Positions 1 to 9,400 of a stretch of DNA of 49,015 bases are shown piece after piece (positions within the stretch are counted from its first letter, which is position 1; every line of letters begins with the position of its first letter). The notes beneath the pieces were generated by a model. It saw nothing but the letters and a program-made list of their open reading frames with translations, made no database searches and was not told where the DNA came from. The position numbers were made by a program, and so were the translations under genes. Source of the stretch: Candidatus Peribacteraceae bacterium (lineage in GTDB: Bacteria > Patescibacteriota > Gracilibacteria > Peribacterales > Peribacteraceae); NCBI GenBank assembly GCA_028703835.1, contig JAQVMB010000010.1, positions 1 to 49,015 on the forward strand. The letters run 5' to 3'.

Positions 1-276
1 GTCTCCCCCGTCGCCAACCTCCTCGTCGCCCCGCTCATCCCCTTCGCGATGCTCACGGGCTTCGCCGCCGTCACGTTGAGCGCGGTATGGCTGCCCCTCG
101 CCCGCATCGCCGCCGCGGCCGCCTGGGCCATCCTGCACGGCATCGTCCTGCTGGTGCAGTTCTGCGCCGCCATCCCCTTCGCATCCCTGCCCGTGGCAAC
201 GGGCCCCCTCTTCGTCGCGGGGTGGTACGCCCTCCTCGCGGGAAGCATCACCCTGTGGAAACGTCACCAAACGTAG
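1..276 (+). CDS. comEC: ComEC/Rec2 competence protein, C-terminal end (partial)
   Basis: The reading frame is open from the first base and ends at the TAG at 274-276, so only the last 91 residues are present. It opens with SPVANLLVAPLIPFAMLTGF, close to the conserved ComEC competence-domain segment in which an N-L-(x)2-(V/A)-P-L-(I/V)-P motif leads into membrane helices. Three hydrophobic segments follow, then a short basic tail. ComEC forms the inner-membrane channel for single-stranded DNA uptake. The downstream methyltransferase gene converges on it and the two stops overlap by 13 bases. The family call rests on the conserved motif and the helices, because the N-terminal part lies outside the window. 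Confidence 0.72.
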   Translation, partial: VSPVANLLVAPLIPFAMLTGFAAVTLSAVWLPLARIAAAAAWAILHGIVLLVQFCAAIPFASLPVATGPLFVAGWYALLAGSITLWKRHQT

Positions 277-797
277 AGAAATACCCGCCGCTTCTTCCGC
301 CCTGTCGCCACTTCCTGCGTCGTGACGGGCTCCCGGCCGGGCAGGCGGAAAAAGTGCGACACGATCCGCGTGCCGGGACGCAGCTCCCGCGCGAACTTCT
401 CCGCGAACGCGCGCATCATTTCGGGCCCCGCATACAGGAACACGACGTCGACGGCCGAGACGTCCGCGCACAAGGCATCCCGCAGGTACAGCCGCGCCCC
501 GCTGCGCGACAGGAACAGGCGCACGCGCCCGCACAGCCACACGGCCGGCGACAACTCGTAGCCGACGGCGCGGATGCCGGGGCAGGCGCGTTCGGCGGCG
601 ATGAGCAGGCGCGCATCTCCCGCCCCGGGATCCAGCGCCGTTTCGCCGCTCCGCAATCCGGCCAGGACGACCATGGCCTGCGCCACCGCGGGCGGCGTAC
701 CGCCGTAGGGCGTGCGCGTGCGCAGGTGCGCGGCCGCCGAGAGGACGGCCAGCACGATGACGAGCGCGGCTCCGATGAGGACGAAATCGGCGAGCAC
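264..797 (-). CDS. Membrane-anchored class I SAM-dependent methyltransferase
   Basis: This 177-residue protein has one N-terminal membrane helix (about residues 5-21) followed by a small Rossmann methyltransferase domain. Motif I is ALDPGAGDARLL (54-65) and the acidic motif II is GYELSP (79-84). The TPYGGTPP stretch just before motif I and the single helix recall the FAM173-like lysine methyltransferase group; the substrate cannot be read from the sequence. The start is GTG at 797. A TAGACT hexamer ends six bases upstream, so the mRNA is probably leaderless. The gene is convergent with comEC and overlaps its 3' end. Confidence 0.75.
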   Translation of the reverse strand: MLADFVLIGAALVIVLAVLSAAAHLRTRTPYGGTPPAVAQAMVVLAGLRSGETALDPGAGDARLLIAAERACPGIRAVGYELSPAVWLCGRVRLFLSRSGARLYLRDALCADVSAVDVVFLYAGPEMMRAFAEKFARELRPGTRIVSHFFRLPGREPVTTQEVATGRKKRRVFLYVW

Positions 798-803
798 GAC
801 AAA

Positions 804-809
804 AGTCTA
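804..809 (-). promoter_or_regulatory. Extended -10 of the methyltransferase gene
   Basis: TGC-TAGACT read on the minus strand; the hexamer ends six bases before the GTG at 797. No convincing -35 is seen. The spacing predicts transcription starting at the start codon. Confidence 0.5.
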
Positions 810-864
810 GCAGGAACGCCCTGTAAGAAATCCGCGCGGCCGCCGTCATCACAAGCAGCCGGGA

Positions 865-1059
865 TTACGGGCGGGTCTCACTCACGAGGCCTGCTTGTAA
901 TATGACCGGCGTCGACAGGGACTGCGCGTACATGAGCACGGTCGCGACGACGATGGCCGCGCCGGCCACGGAAAGGAAGAGCAACGAACCGTCGTCGGCA
1001 TGGAGGGGAGAGGCAGAGGGCATGGCATGAAGGGGGATGACATCTCTCCTGACGGGCAT
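865..1059 (-). CDS. Small single-helix membrane protein, unknown
   Basis: A 64-residue frame with one clear hydrophobic segment (LLFLSVAGAAIVVATVLMYA, about residues 26-45) and a short polar tail. A purine-rich AGAGGA stretch lies three bases before the ATG at 1059; an internal ATG at 1023 is an alternative start. Nothing in it identifies a family. It fits the leftward gene order from htrA, but coding is supported only by the length of the frame and the helix. Confidence 0.4.
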   Translation of the reverse strand: MPVRRDVIPLHAMPSASPLHADDGSLLFLSVAGAAIVVATVLMYAQSLSTPVILQAGLVSETRP

Positions 1060-1144
1060 GCGTCCTCTTTCTGTACCGAATCACCTTGCGTGACGGTGCA
1101 GGAAAGGACGACGCACACGGATGTCCAACATTGTTGCCGTGCCG

Positions 1145-1363
1145 CTAAAACGGATCGCTCTCGGAGTCGCGCGGCCGGACGGTGACGTAACACGTGCCGG
1201 AAACGACCCAGGCGTCTTCGACATCGGCATACGCCTCGCCCTGCGCATCGTCGTACTCCTGCAGCAACAAACGTTCGAGGAGATCGGCGAGGGAAAGGCG
1301 CATCGGCTGTGAGTCGAAACCGTCGGGGGAGGCATCGGATGGCTCGAAGGGGGAACGGGCCAT
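1145..1363 (-). CDS. Small acidic hypothetical protein
   Basis: A 72-residue frame starting at the ATG at 1363. Its middle, MRLSLADLLERLLLQEYDDA, looks like an amphipathic helix, followed by a beta-like segment (DAWVVSGTCYVTVRPRD). The same frame is open further upstream, but that extension is basic, low-complexity and unlike a real N-terminus. It lies between htrA and the small membrane protein, all leftward. No family is recognised. The amino-acid composition favours coding over the other frames here. Confidence 0.42.
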   Translation of the reverse strand: MARSPFEPSDASPDGFDSQPMRLSLADLLERLLLQEYDDAQGEAYADVEDAWVVSGTCYVTVRPRDSESDPF

Positions 1364-1500
1364 GGGGGAGTGGGGAAGGACTGTGTCGCGCCGTCGGGAA
1401 AACGGGGAACACATTCGTTGACGTGCCGATGGAAACCCCCTTACGAAAATCATCAAACACGGCAGCCGGGAGCCGCACCCCTGCGGATGGCACGCGCGGC

Positions 1501-2715
1501 TTACGGCTCTTGCCACTCCCCCAGCGTCACCCGTACCTGCTGTTCCTTGCCGTCCCGCAGGATGTTCAACGTCACGACGGTCCCCGGCTCCTTGGCTTGG
1601 ATGAGGCGCAGGAGGGACACGTCCTGCGTCAACCGCTTCCCGTCCATCTCCAGGAGGACATCCCCTTCTTTCAGGCCGGCTTTGGCGGCGGGAGAATCCG
1701 GAAGGACGGCTGCATCCTGCGCCGACTCACCCTTCGCCAGAAGCACGCCGTATTCGCTCGCCAGCTTGTACTCCTCGCGGACCTCCTCCGTGACGGGAAT
1801 GAACCGCACGCCCATGTACGAACGCACGATCCTCCCGTTCTTCTGGAAACTCTGCAACACGCGACGCAGTTCCGGGGCGGGGATGGCGAACCCCACGTTC
1901 TGCGCACCGGCGGCCACCGCCGTGTTCATGCCGATCACCTCCCCGCGCGCATTCAGGAGCGGCCCGCCGGAATTGCCCTGGTTGATCGCCGCATCGGTCT
2001 GGATGATTTCCTCCAGGCGTTCCGTCAAACCGCCGCCGATGCTCCCGGCCGTAATGGAGCGGCTGAGGCCGGACACGACGCCGACGCTCACCGTATTGCG
2101 GAATTCCCCGAGCGCATTGCCGATGGCAATGGCGGTCTGGCCGAGGAACAGCTCGTCGGAAGGAGCGACGGAAAGCGGCTGGAAACCGCCTCCTTCCACG
2201 CGCAACAAAGCGATGTCATTGGTGGGGTCGACGCCCGCCACTTTTGCTTCCAGCTTGCGTCCGTCATTCAGGAGGACGGTGTACGAGGCTTGTGCATCCT
2301 GCACCACATGCTTATTGGTGAGGAGGAGGCCGTCGGCGGTGACGAAGAACGCCGTGCCGCCCCCCACTTCCACTTCCCGCGTCCCGCGCTGCACGAAACG
2401 CGGAATCCGGAAGGCCCCGTCGCCGAACGGCAGCGTCTCCATCTCCCGTTCGATCACCGGCAATTCCTCCGTGATGATCACACTCGCGACGGACGGCTGC
2501 GCTTCCCGAATGACGCGGACAATCTGGTCTTCCGCCACGCCCGTGCGCCCTTCCGTCATGAGGGGGGCGGAAAGCGCCGAGCTGGCGCCGGAAGACTGCC
2601 CCGTTCCAAAAGGCCAGAGCCGCCACTCCGCACGGCCGACGCCGACGATGAGGAAGGAAAAGAACAACGCCAGGACGCCGACGCCGAACATGACCTTCGA
2701 AGTGTTTTGCTGCAT
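1501..2715 (-). CDS. htrA: HtrA/DegP-type serine protease with one PDZ domain
   Basis: A 404-residue membrane-anchored trypsin-like protease for quality control outside the cytoplasmic membrane. One N-terminal helix (VMFGVGVLALFFSFLIVGV) is followed by the protease domain with the full catalytic triad: His136 (TNKHV), Asp167 (DPTNDIALL) and Ser249 (QGNSGGPLL). A single PDZ domain fills the last hundred residues (GLKEGDVLLEMDG). The ATG at 2715 was chosen because it directly precedes the anchor helix and lies downstream of a good sigma-70-type promoter; the frame remains open for 31 more codons upstream. There is no Shine-Dalgarno sequence. A one-PDZ membrane-bound layout matches DegS/HtrA rather than two-PDZ DegP. 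Confidence 0.93.
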   Translation of the reverse strand: MQQNTSKVMFGVGVLALFFSFLIVGVGRAEWRLWPFGTGQSSGASSALSAPLMTEGRTGVAEDQIVRVIREAQPSVASVIITEELPVIEREMETLPFGDGAFRIPRFVQRGTREVEVGGGTAFFVTADGLLLTNKHVVQDAQASYTVLLNDGRKLEAKVAGVDPTNDIALLRVEGGGFQPLSVAPSDELFLGQTAIAIGNALGEFRNTVSVGVVSGLSRSITAGSIGGGLTERLEEIIQTDAAINQGNSGGPLLNARGEVIGMNTAVAAGAQNVGFAIPAPELRRVLQSFQKNGRIVRSYMGVRFIPVTEEVREEYKLASEYGVLLAKGESAQDAAVLPDSPAAKAGLKEGDVLLEMDGKRLTQDVSLLRLIQAKEPGTVVTLNILRDGKEQQVRVTLGEWQEP

Positions 2716-2750
2716 GGGAGGGGGATCAAAATATTGTGTGACGAAGTAAA

Positions 2751-2780
2751 ATTCTAGGATTGGACTCCGCCGAGCGTCAA
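2751..2780 (-). promoter_or_regulatory. Promoter of htrA
   Basis: On the minus strand TTGACG (2780-2775) and TAGAAT (2756-2751) are separated by 18 bases. This predicts a leader of about 28 bases before the ATG at 2715. No CIRCE or other dyad overlaps it. Confidence 0.6.
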
Positions 2781-2877
2781 ACAAAACGACAAGAGAACAA
2801 CGTAGCACAGAGACATTAAGACGGAATTAATGACCAATTTCGATATACAACAAAAATGTGACGGAGGAGCGACGCGC

Positions 2878-3594
2878 CTACACATAACTCTCCACATGGA
2901 CATCCTCCTTCGGCACGCCCCATGCGCCGAGACACGACTCCTTCAATTCACGGACGAGGAACGGGGATCCGCACAGGTAGATGCCGGAAGGACGCGCGGC
3001 GATGAGACGGCAGGCGCGGTCCTGCAAGGTGCCGGTTTCTCCGTGCCAGTCGGGTGTCCTGTCCAAGAATGACGCGTGGACGCGCAACTGCGGAAACTCC
3101 CGTTCCCATGCCCGCCATTCCTCCTCCCAAAACAAATCCTCCGGACGGCGCACGCCAAGAAGGACGTCCATGGGCCGCCGCTCCCCTTCTTCTTCCAGCA
3201 ACCAACGGACTTGGGAACGGAACGGCGCCGCGCCCGTCCCCGTCGCGATGAAGAGGTACGGCTTCGTCGTGGAGCGGTCAACATGGAATACGCCCAGCGG
3301 CCCGCGCATGGCCACGACCGTCCCCTCCCGCACGTCATCGCGCACCCAGCGGGCGGCCCTGCCTCCTTCGACCAGCTTCACGACGAACAGGAGCTCCGGC
3401 TCCGCCGGCGCCGACGCGACGGAGTACGCCCGCACCTGCACATCCGCCGGATCGTCCGCGGCGGGGACATCGAAGAGGACGAACTGCCCGGGAACGAAGA
3501 CGAACCCGTCGGGCTTCGTGAAACGGAGTTCATACACCCCGGGGCACAGGAGCCGCTTGCCGCAACAGGAAACTTGGAACGTTGGTACCGCCAT
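2878..3594 (-). CDS. Ferredoxin/flavodoxin-NAD(P)H reductase-type flavoprotein
   Basis: A 238-residue FAD/NAD(P)-binding oxidoreductase. The FAD-binding motif RAYSVAS (55-61) is followed by GPLGVF (98-103), the nucleotide-binding GTGAAPFRS (119-127) and a late YLCGSP motif. There is no added 2Fe-2S domain, so it is a simple two-domain reductase that passes electrons between NAD(P)H and a small carrier. It is the last gene of a leftward redox cluster, 21 bases after an SDR gene and close to a flavodoxin gene, which makes that flavodoxin a plausible partner. The partner is inferred from position only. Confidence 0.82.
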   Translation of the reverse strand: MAVPTFQVSCCGKRLLCPGVYELRFTKPDGFVFVPGQFVLFDVPAADDPADVQVRAYSVASAPAEPELLFVVKLVEGGRAARWVRDDVREGTVVAMRGPLGVFHVDRSTTKPYLFIATGTGAAPFRSQVRWLLEEEGERRPMDVLLGVRRPEDLFWEEEWRAWEREFPQLRVHASFLDRTPDWHGETGTLQDRACRLIAARPSGIYLCGSPFLVRELKESCLGAWGVPKEDVHVESYV

Positions 3595-3615
3595 GGAGGC
3601 CTACGGTAGCGGAAA

Positions 3616-4377
3616 TCAACACGCCAGGTAACCGCCGTCCACGAAAAATGTCGCCCCCGTCACGTAACTGGCTTCGTCCGACGCCAAGAACACCACGGCG
3701 GCCGCGATCTCCTCGGGCGTTCCCATCCTCCCCACCGGGATGCGCGCGAGCATGCCTTTCATCACGTCCGGCGACGACTTGATGCCGGCGACCATGGGCG
3801 TATCGATCGCGCCCGGCCCGATGGCGTTCACGGTGATCCCGAGCGGACCCCATTCGAGGGCCATGGTTTCGGTCATGGCGTTGACGCCCCCCTTGGTCGC
3901 GCTGTAGTGCGCGGTGCCCGAAAAGCCGACGCCCACCTGCCCGGACGCGATGGATGAGATGTTGATGATGCGGCCGTACTTCGCCTTCGCCATCTCCTTC
4001 GCCGCGCGCTGCGCGCAGAGGAAATACCCCGTCAGATTGACGTCGATCGTCTGCTGCCACTCCTCCCGCGTCAGTTCGAGCGCGGCCTTGGGACGGAAGA
4101 TCCCGGCGTTGTTCACGAGGATGTCGAGTTTGCCGTATTCCTTGAGGACGGCATCGAAGACTTCCTTGATCGCGCTTTCGCTCGTCACATCCAGGACGAA
4201 ACTCCGCGCTTTCCCTCCCGCAGCGACTATTTCATCCGCCACGGCCTTGCACTTCTTCGTGTCCAGGTCGGTCACCGCAACCGCGGCACCCTGCGCGGCA
4301 AGCGCGAGCGCATCGGCCTTGCCCATGCCTTGCTGCGCGCCGGTAACGAGCGCGACTCTGCCCGTGAGATTGAACAT
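3616..4377 (-). CDS. Short-chain dehydrogenase/reductase (FabG-like)
   Basis: A 253-residue classical SDR. The cofactor motif TGAQQGMG is at 12-19, NNAG at 89-92, the active-site Asn at 114, a Ser near 142, and Tyr158-x3-Lys162 (YSATK). Asp37 in VTDLD at the end of beta-2 suggests NAD(H) rather than NADP(H). It ends with the usual VDGGY segment. It is likely cotranscribed with the flavin reductase 21 bases downstream. FabG-like sequences act on many substrates and no fatty-acid synthesis genes are nearby, so the substrate is open. Confidence 0.88.
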   Translation of the reverse strand: MFNLTGRVALVTGAQQGMGKADALALAAQGAAVAVTDLDTKKCKAVADEIVAAGGKARSFVLDVTSESAIKEVFDAVLKEYGKLDILVNNAGIFRPKAALELTREEWQQTIDVNLTGYFLCAQRAAKEMAKAKYGRIINISSIASGQVGVGFSGTAHYSATKGGVNAMTETMALEWGPLGITVNAIGPGAIDTPMVAGIKSSPDVMKGMLARIPVGRMGTPEEIAAAVVFLASDEASYVTGATFFVDGGYLAC

Positions 4378-4385
4378 GGGGAGGA

Positions 4386-4420
4386 GGGGTAGGGATAGGG
4401 GTAGGGAAAGGGAGAGAGGG
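4386..4420 (+). repeat. G-tract array, potential G-quadruplex
   Basis: Six runs of three or four G separated by two to five bases (GGGG-TA-GGG-ATA-GGGG-TA-GGG-AAA-GGG, then GGG). It sits directly upstream of the SDR start, with the G-rich strand as template, so the SDR leader would be C-rich. Folding is a prediction. Confidence 0.5.
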
Positions 4421-4446
4421 AATAGATCGCAGAAAACACCTCCGAT

Positions 4447-4923
4447 TCATCCACCCTTCTTCCCGTGCAACGCCGCAATGAGCTTGCCTCCCCATGCGCG
4501 GATCTTCTCCTCCTGCCCGTACGGCTCGTTGACGAGGACGAACGGCGGGAGGAGCTGCGTCCCGTTGTGCTTGATGCGGAACTGCTGCAAATGCTCCGCA
4601 GCGCGCGCCGTGTAGTGGTACCGCGTATCACCGAGCGCGATGAGCGCCACCGGCTTCCCGCCCAAATCGACATTCGTCGCCCGATCCACAAGAAAATCGT
4701 ACATGTGGGGATTGAGCTGCCCCTCCACCCCGCCCGTGTTCCACGTACCGGACGCCAGGAGAAGCGCGTCTCCCCTCTTCAGATCCTCGGGCTGCGCCGA
4801 CTCCGCGCGCTGCACTTCCACGGCGATATCCGGCGCCTGCTCCCGCAAGAACGCCGCCAGCGTTTCGACGGTGAATTCCGTATGGCCGCTCGTCGAGGCG
4901 TAGATGATGTGGAGGGACGACAT
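4447..4923 (-). CDS. Flavodoxin-like protein
   Basis: A 158-residue flavodoxin-fold protein. The phosphate-binding loop ASTSGHTE (9-16) fits the flavodoxin T/S-x-T-G-x-T signature. SGTWNTGG in the middle matches the FMN-binding 50s loop, and ALGDTRYHYTARAAEHL the later flavin loop. It would carry one or two electrons on FMN in the cytoplasm. It lies between the D-2-hydroxyacid dehydrogenase and the SDR/flavin reductase genes, with gaps of about 70 bases. Its neighbours suggest it shuttles electrons for the reductase. Confidence 0.87.
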   Translation of the reverse strand: MSSLHIIYASTSGHTEFTVETLAAFLREQAPDIAVEVQRAESAQPEDLKRGDALLLASGTWNTGGVEGQLNPHMYDFLVDRATNVDLGGKPVALIALGDTRYHYTARAAEHLQQFRIKHNGTQLLPPFVLVNEPYGQEEKIRAWGGKLIAALHGKKGG

Positions 4924-4994
4924 GGCGGAAATCAGTATGAACTCAAATGCGGACGATGTGTAGCGATCCGTAGAGACGCCCCGCCGACGCGTCT

Positions 4995-5993
4995 CTACTT
5001 CCTGGAAATTTTCGGCAAATCACACACGATCCGCCAATCATGCACGACATGCTCCGGCGCATTGCCCTGCGCCCACTGGTCGATGGACTGGAAGCTGTCG
5101 AGGTACATGTTCCGCATGCTGTCATCGGCGTAGAAACCAACGTGCGGCGTGGCAACCACGCGCGGATGTGTGAGCAATGTGCGATTTTCCTCGAAATTCT
5201 GCTCATGCTCCAGCACGTCCAGGAGCGCGTTCCCCACCTTGCCGGATTCCAGCGCCTGCAGGAGGGCATTGGAATCGATGAGCGACCCGCGCGCCGTGTT
5301 CACGAGGGTGACGCCGTCCTTCATCCGGGCGAACGCCTTCGCATCAATGAAGTGTTCCGTCTCCTCCGTGGCGGGCATGTGGAGCGTGATGATGTCGCTG
5401 GCGGCGAACAGTCCCTCCACCGGGACGTACTGCACCCCCAACAAATCCGCGAGCTCCAGCGTGCGGCAGTGGTCCGACGCAAGGATCTTCATGCCGAAAC
5501 CGTGCGCGATCTGCGCCACCCGCCGACCGATCTTCCCCGTCCCCACGATGCCGATGGTCTTGTTGCGCAATGCGATGCCGCGTAAACCGTGGTAATCGAA
5601 GACCCCGCCGGCAACCCGTTTCGCCCCTTCCGTGATGTGGCGCAGCGTGCTGAGAAGCAGCGCGAACACGTGTTCCGCGATCACGTGCGAGCCGTAGTCG
5701 GGCACGTTGCACACCAGGATCCCCCGCTCCTTGCACGCGTCCAAATCGATATGGTCGTACCCCACGGACCGCGTGAGGAGGAGCTTGAGCTTCGGCAGCT
5801 TCTCCAAGAGGGACTTCTTGAACGGCGTCGTGATGAATCCCGACACGATCGTCGCATCGCGGCACGCCGCCGCCGTCTCGTCCTCCGGCAGATGCGGATG
5901 TACCGCCGCAGCGGGAAAGCGTTCCCGCACCAGCGGGGCGTCCATGGGATCGACATCGAGGAATACCGTCGGAGGGAAGGGCGCGGCGGGCAT
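4995..5993 (-). CDS. D-isomer specific 2-hydroxyacid dehydrogenase (D-lactate dehydrogenase-like)
   Basis: A 332-residue NAD-dependent dehydrogenase, probably reducing pyruvate to D-lactate to regenerate NAD+. Visible features are the RSVGYDHIDL segment (75-84), the Rossmann motif GTGKIG (151-156), catalytic Arg235 in NTARGSLID, the DVLEHE acidic region near 259-264 and catalytic His284 in ATPHVGF. The start at 5993 fits the family N-terminus. A TACAGT hexamer at 6015-6020 on the minus strand would start transcription downstream of the alternative ATG at 6038, which supports the shorter form. It is the first gene of the leftward redox cluster. Confidence 0.88.
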   Translation of the reverse strand: MPAAPFPPTVFLDVDPMDAPLVRERFPAAAVHPHLPEDETAAACRDATIVSGFITTPFKKSLLEKLPKLKLLLTRSVGYDHIDLDACKERGILVCNVPDYGSHVIAEHVFALLLSTLRHITEGAKRVAGGVFDYHGLRGIALRNKTIGIVGTGKIGRRVAQIAHGFGMKILASDHCRTLELADLLGVQYVPVEGLFAASDIITLHMPATEETEHFIDAKAFARMKDGVTLVNTARGSLIDSNALLQALESGKVGNALLDVLEHEQNFEENRTLLTHPRVVATPHVGFYADDSMRNMYLDSFQSIDQWAQGNAPEHVVHDWRIVCDLPKISRK

Positions 5994-6157
5994 GGCGGGG
6001 TTGGGAATGCGCTCACTGTAGAGAGGAACCCGCGGCAACGTCCAGAAAGAAATACGCGCATCAGAGGCGATTCCGGCGATAATTTTCCCTCTCTGTGAGC
6101 GGAAGGGAGCACGATGCGCTCCGCGCGAAAGATCTTCTCAGAAACGACGTTTTCTGC

Positions 6158-6163
6158 TATAAT
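6158..6163 (+). promoter_or_regulatory. Extended -10 promoter upstream of the 75-aa gene and the giant membrane protein
   Basis: TGC-TATAAT, a perfect extended -10. Transcription would start near 6170 and read the 75-aa gene at 6186 and then the 1330-aa gene. Confidence 0.6.
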
Positions 6164-6185
6164 TATGGGATTTAACACCCCCTCT

Positions 6186-6413
6186 ATGTCCACTGCCCTC
6201 CTGTCACTCGAACGCGCACCCGAAAGCGCCCCCCTGGATGCCATCGCGCGGAGAACGAAAGAAACAAGAAACCGCATCGCACACACCCTCCGCAACATAG
6301 TGGACATCAGCGGCGACGCCGCTTACGTGGCCGCGGACGTGACCGGCAGCACCCTTCGAAATTTGATCAAACCCATTGCCGGCTTCATCAACGGCGTCCT
6401 CAACCGGCGCTGA
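6186..6413 (+). CDS. Small hypothetical protein, first gene of a two-gene unit
   Basis: A 75-residue frame with a basic helical middle (RRTKETRNRIAHTLRNIV) and an amphipathic end (LRNLIKPIAGFINGVLNRR). The frame is also open upstream of 6186, but the TATAAT at 6158-6163 puts the transcript start near 6170, so the ATG at 6186 is the first usable start. It lies 30 bases before the 1330-aa gene and is probably cotranscribed with it. No family is recognised. A peripheral membrane role beside the large membrane protein is a guess from the amphipathic tail. Confidence 0.55.
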   Translation: MSTALLSLERAPESAPLDAIARRTKETRNRIAHTLRNIVDISGDAAYVAADVTGSTLRNLIKPIAGFINGVLNRR

Positions 6414-6443
6414 TTCATTTCGCATCTTTTCACACCCATACCC

Positions 6444-9400
6444 ATGTTCTCCTTCTCCCCCTCCCCCGAACGCGAGCGCCGCCTGCTCGGCAAAGTGCAA
6501 CCCATCGAAGTGGCCGAGCGCCTGGTGGACCGCCTCAAGGAAAACGATTCGCTCAGCACGGAGAACGTGACCGAGATGGAAGAAATGCTGGACGACGTGA
6601 AGCCCGAGGATCAGGAAAAATTCGAAGAATCCTTCAAGCGCAGGCTGGATACCCTGCCCGACACGGACAAGCAAAAAACGCAGGAGAGTCTCCGTGCCTT
6701 CGCCAGCCGATCGGCACGTACGCAACTCGATTCGCTGCAGCGGAAATTGGAACGGAGCAATCAACCGCCCGCCGCCCCGCAGCAGGCGCCGGATCTCCTT
6801 CCGCCGCAGCCGGCGGCAGGAACCGACGCCGCACCCGCGATGCCGGCGGCAGTGGCGGACACGGAATCGGAGGAAAAGAAAGGATGGAAAGAATGGGTTC
6901 CTACGATGGAAGACCCGCGGAAGTGGAGCGGGAAACAGATCGCGACAGCTTCCACGCTCACACTGGGAGCCATCGGCCTGTTCGCCCTGTGGCGGCGATC
7001 GCGGAGGAAGAATGAAGAGCAGGAATCCAACGCCGCACCGCAGGAAAAGAAAGGATTCTTCCGCAGATTGCTGCCATGGCTCCCGGGCATCGGATTGGCT
7101 GCATTGGGATTGTACTTCGGCCACAAGTGGCTGAAAGACCAGAGCGAGTGGTACAAGAAGAACGTTTCGGGAAAAATCGATTATCTTGAAAAACTGATCA
7201 AAGAATGGACAAATAAAGGAAAGGATGCAGTGAATGCCGGCATTGGAGCTACAGCAGGCGCAGGAAAAGAAGCAACGGATCTCGGAACACACCTCGGAGG
7301 CATGAGCCTTGAAGCGGCGAAAACACTTGCGATCCCCCTGAATCACCTGCGAAAAGGCGAAGGAGGAAAGGCATTGGAAGAATTTGTGAACCATGGCTGC
7401 CAGTTCATTGAAAAGGGAGGAAGCTTCTTCGTTTGGTGGGGCGGTGAGCTGATTCGCTTGCCAGCGAATTACTGGACGGAATTTATAAAACTCATTGTCG
7501 ACGAAAAAGGGAATTACAAGGATTTTTGCTACGTGGCGTGTTCACTCGGAACACTGTACTTGTTCAATGATCTCGCGGCGAACGTACTGCTGAACGGCAT
7601 TGGCTCTCTTTCGAAATACGGAAAGATGAATGTGGCGCTCAAATTCGTTGGGGCTCCCATTTATATCACTCGCGATGCTACAGACCTCGGTCTGACACTC
7701 GTCAACAAAACGGAAAGGCAAGCAGCCATGCTGAAACTCAAATCGAGAGTGCCCCTTCGAAGGGCATATCTGAAGCACAGCATCAACAAAGAGATTTCCT
7801 TATTTGAAACATCAAAATCGAACGCAGCATTCCTCAGGGCACGCAAAGCAATCAATGATCTTGATAAGGAAATCCAAATAGTCACCGACCGTGTACGTAC
7901 TGCCCCGAAACGATTCCGTTCGTACGGCCCGAGGTTTAACGAAGAAGAACTGAAAGCATTGGAACAAATTCGAGGCGACAGAGTACGCAGAATGCAGGAG
8001 ATTCTGAAAAATCTGCCGGAAGAAGCACTACCGAAAGATGCATGTGAAGATTTTGTAAGGCTATGGGAAATGGGCGAATCGGCCGAAACACAATTCACCA
8101 CGGAATTCGGAAAAGCGACAAGGGGGGCTGCCAGTACCAATACAGCGAGTAAAGCTGAACGCGCCGCCGCAACGGCAGCCGGAGAGGCGGCCGAATCCGA
8201 GAAGGCCGTCGCAGGACGTATCGGACCGAAGGTCGCTCCTGATTCATCCGCCGGATCAGGCATGAAGAAAGCGGCAGGTGCCGAGGGCATGGCCGAAGCG
8301 GCCCCCGAAAAAGTGCCCGCGCCCAAGGGCGCAGCCGCAGACAAGCCGGGCTTGAAAGTCTACAACCCGGATGAACTGCCCGCGAAGGGCACAGCCGCCG
8401 TTGCGAAAGGAGCGGAAGGGGCGACCGCAGGAACAAAGTTCACAGAGACGCTGCGTGCATCCACGAAAGCGCAGGAAGCCCTGAAAGGCATCACACTGGA
8501 ACCGAAGCTGGCAAAAGTATTGGATGAATCCCCTGCATTTGCCAGGTTTTTCATACGCCATCTCGAAACAGCCCCCGATGCCGCGAAAGTAATAAAGGAG
8601 CTCAGTGCAGCCGCCAAGGCGGCGGACGACGCCTCCTTCATCGGGAAAGTGATGGAGACGGAAAAAGGATTCAACGGCGTCGTAAAAGGCATCGAGAGCG
8701 GGAAGCCCGTTGCCGAGGCGCTGGCACAGGCATCGAAAGTCTCGCGTATCGGCAAGGCATTGAAGTTCAGCGGCCGTGCCATCCCCGTCGCCGGCGATGC
8801 GCTCGTGTGCTACGTCTCCGTGATGGAAATGTTCGAGACCGCAGACGAACTGGAGAGGCTTCGAAAGCAAAATAACCCGAACGAAGCTCTCATCAACAGC
8901 GTTCGCCAGCGCTACCTGTACCAAGGTGCCCAGCTCGGCGTGGGCGCCGCGGGCTTGGGCTCCGGCGCCTGCCTGGCCTTCGGCGTGGGTGCCTCCGTTG
9001 CGACACCGATCGCTTTCGCCACGCTGCCTGCGTTCGCGGTTCTCGAAGGAATGCAGGGAATGCACGAGTGGGATGAAAAGAGAGCCATGGCCGTTCGTGA
9101 TTGGACGGACGTGGACCTGCCCAAACGATTGGCAGATCTACGAACCTATACGCTCAAGGAAAGAGGCGGCCATTGGACGGAAGCGCTGATCGCCAGCGCA
9201 GGCGCCGCGGAAATGGCACAGTCAGGACAGGGAAGGGAAGGGGCCGAATTCCTGGAAAACACCTTGAACGCACAGAAAAAAGACCTGGAAGCGGAAAAAG
9301 TGATCCGTTCGATCATCGAAAGCACGACAACCGTCACCGTACCCACCCTGGTCCGGGAACCGAATGGAAAGGAACGCCCGCTGGAACCGGAGGAAAAAGC

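Noticed and set aside
1309-2757. Long plus-strand frame over htrA
   Set aside because: Shadow of htrA, whose catalytic triad and PDZ domain are on the other strand.
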